A DNA stretch of 47,819 nt from an uncultured Clostridia bacterium. GTDB lineage: Bacteria; Bacillota; Clostridia; TANB77; CAG-508. A program made the position numbers and the translations under genes. The stretch lies in assembly GCA_948530865.1 (NCBI GenBank), contig CAOTKV010000001.1, positions 407,953-455,771 on the forward strand. The letters run 5' to 3'. This document shows positions 47,480 through 47,819 of this stretch, piece after piece. The notes beneath the pieces are model-generated. The model saw nothing but the letters and a program-made list of their open reading frames with translations. It had not been told where the DNA came from and made no database searches. The stretch's first letter is position 1; every line of letters begins with the position of its first letter.

Positions 47480-47819
47480 TTACAAATTATTTACAACAAT
47501 GTTTCTAGGGTTATTCAAATACTTATCGCTTCTGCCAAATCTACTCAAATTTTCATAAACAATAAATTCTCCATAGACATACTGAGCAGAGTCTTTCGAT
47601 AAAGAAAGTACATGACAAGCATTCTTTTTACTTTCAATTCCATCTTTTACAAGCCACTCTTTTTCATGAATAGAAACTGGTCCATAAATATAACTTTTTC
47701 CGTCTCCATAGTTTTCACCTTTATATGTGCTTACGCAGTTTAAAGTAAAAGTATACAGGTTTTCATTATGATTATGAATACATACAGTCTCTTCTTCAAA
47801 AACATGTGTGTTAGAATTT
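47480..47819 (-). CDS. Partial gene of unknown function, N-terminus outside the window
   Basis: About 113 residues open to the right window edge, ending NPRNIVVNNL and TAA at 47480, 15 nt before the CoaB-like start. The visible part includes NENLYTFTLNCVSTYKGENY, GDGKSYIYGPVSIHEKEWLV and QYVYGEFIVYENLSRFG. I do not recognise the family. It reads as a mainly beta-sheet soluble protein. Its closeness to the CoaB-like gene and similar base use suggest one transferred operon. Confidence 0.6.
   Translation of the reverse strand, partial: NSNTHVFEEETVCIHNHNENLYTFTLNCVSTYKGENYGDGKSYIYGPVSIHEKEWLVKDGIESKKNACHVLSLSKDSAQYVYGEFIVYENLSRFGRSDKYLNNPRNIVVNNL

Noticed and set aside
1..47819. Alternative genetic code (UGA as Trp)
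   Set aside because: UGA is used as an ordinary stop in several intact genes (ogt, proA, the acetyltransferase), and Trp is coded by UGG.

Overview
The window is AT-rich, and all but one of its genes lie on the minus strand. Good ribosome binding sites (AGGAGG types), the family content and the redox enzymes point to an uncultured anaerobic, gut-type Clostridia (low-GC Firmicutes). The redox enzymes are ferredoxins, a flavoredoxin-rubredoxin, an Fe-S aldo/keto reductase and an isc system. UGA is a normal stop here. I saw no tRNA, rRNA, CRISPR array or complete insertion sequence.

Layout from left to right. (1) 1-3731: one long run from a strong promoter at 3703-3731: DUF1848, Ogt, a decayed Tag remnant, a DUF4406-like protein, DUF5131, a zinc-ribbon protein, a ferredoxin and a Crp/Fnr regulator. 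It looks like an alkylation-repair and radical-SAM-like gene set. (2) 3823-5874: a MATE transporter fused to a cytidylate-kinase-like domain, behind a promoter, a possible leader peptide and an attenuator. (3) 6067-8254: iscR and iscSU with paired IscR-type operators. (4) 8226-14049: small regulators, several of them broken, and hypothetical genes. (5) 14137-18157: flavin reductase, DUF1893 plus an ECF S component, then a MerR-controlled operon of a cupin protein and an aldo/keto reductase. (6) 18288-26146: a two-component system with an ABC exporter, a lipase-like DUF2974 protein and a membrane XRE regulator. (7) 26252-31042: a foreign-looking aminotransferase-GNAT fusion, flavoredoxin-rubredoxin and a YtrA-type GntR/ABC operon. 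(8) 31071-34063: proCBA. (9) 34149-36456: Maa, VanZ and the single plus-strand gene, a DHH phosphoesterase. (10) 36506-38997: a marR, kinase and MATE operon, which is the unfused version of the gene at 3823. (11) 39007-45713: a tocopherol-cyclase-like protein, a broken XRE gene and a VanRS-like system with a CofE-like ligase and a VanY-type carboxypeptidase behind an array of 11-bp boxes. (12) 45720-47819: gene remnants (dinD), then a higher-GC CoaB-like gene and a partial gene.

Three patterns cut across the regions. A 29-bp interspersed repeat with inverted ends occurs 12 times between 15.7 and 46.7 kb and often supplies the stop codon of the neighbouring gene. Four regulator genes carry a single-base frameshift. 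Three XRE regulators with membrane segments share a 26-bp upstream motif. The best candidates for an undescribed system are the MATE plus cytidylate-kinase-like pair, seen once fused and once as an operon, and the DUF1848/Ogt/Tag/DUF5131 operon.
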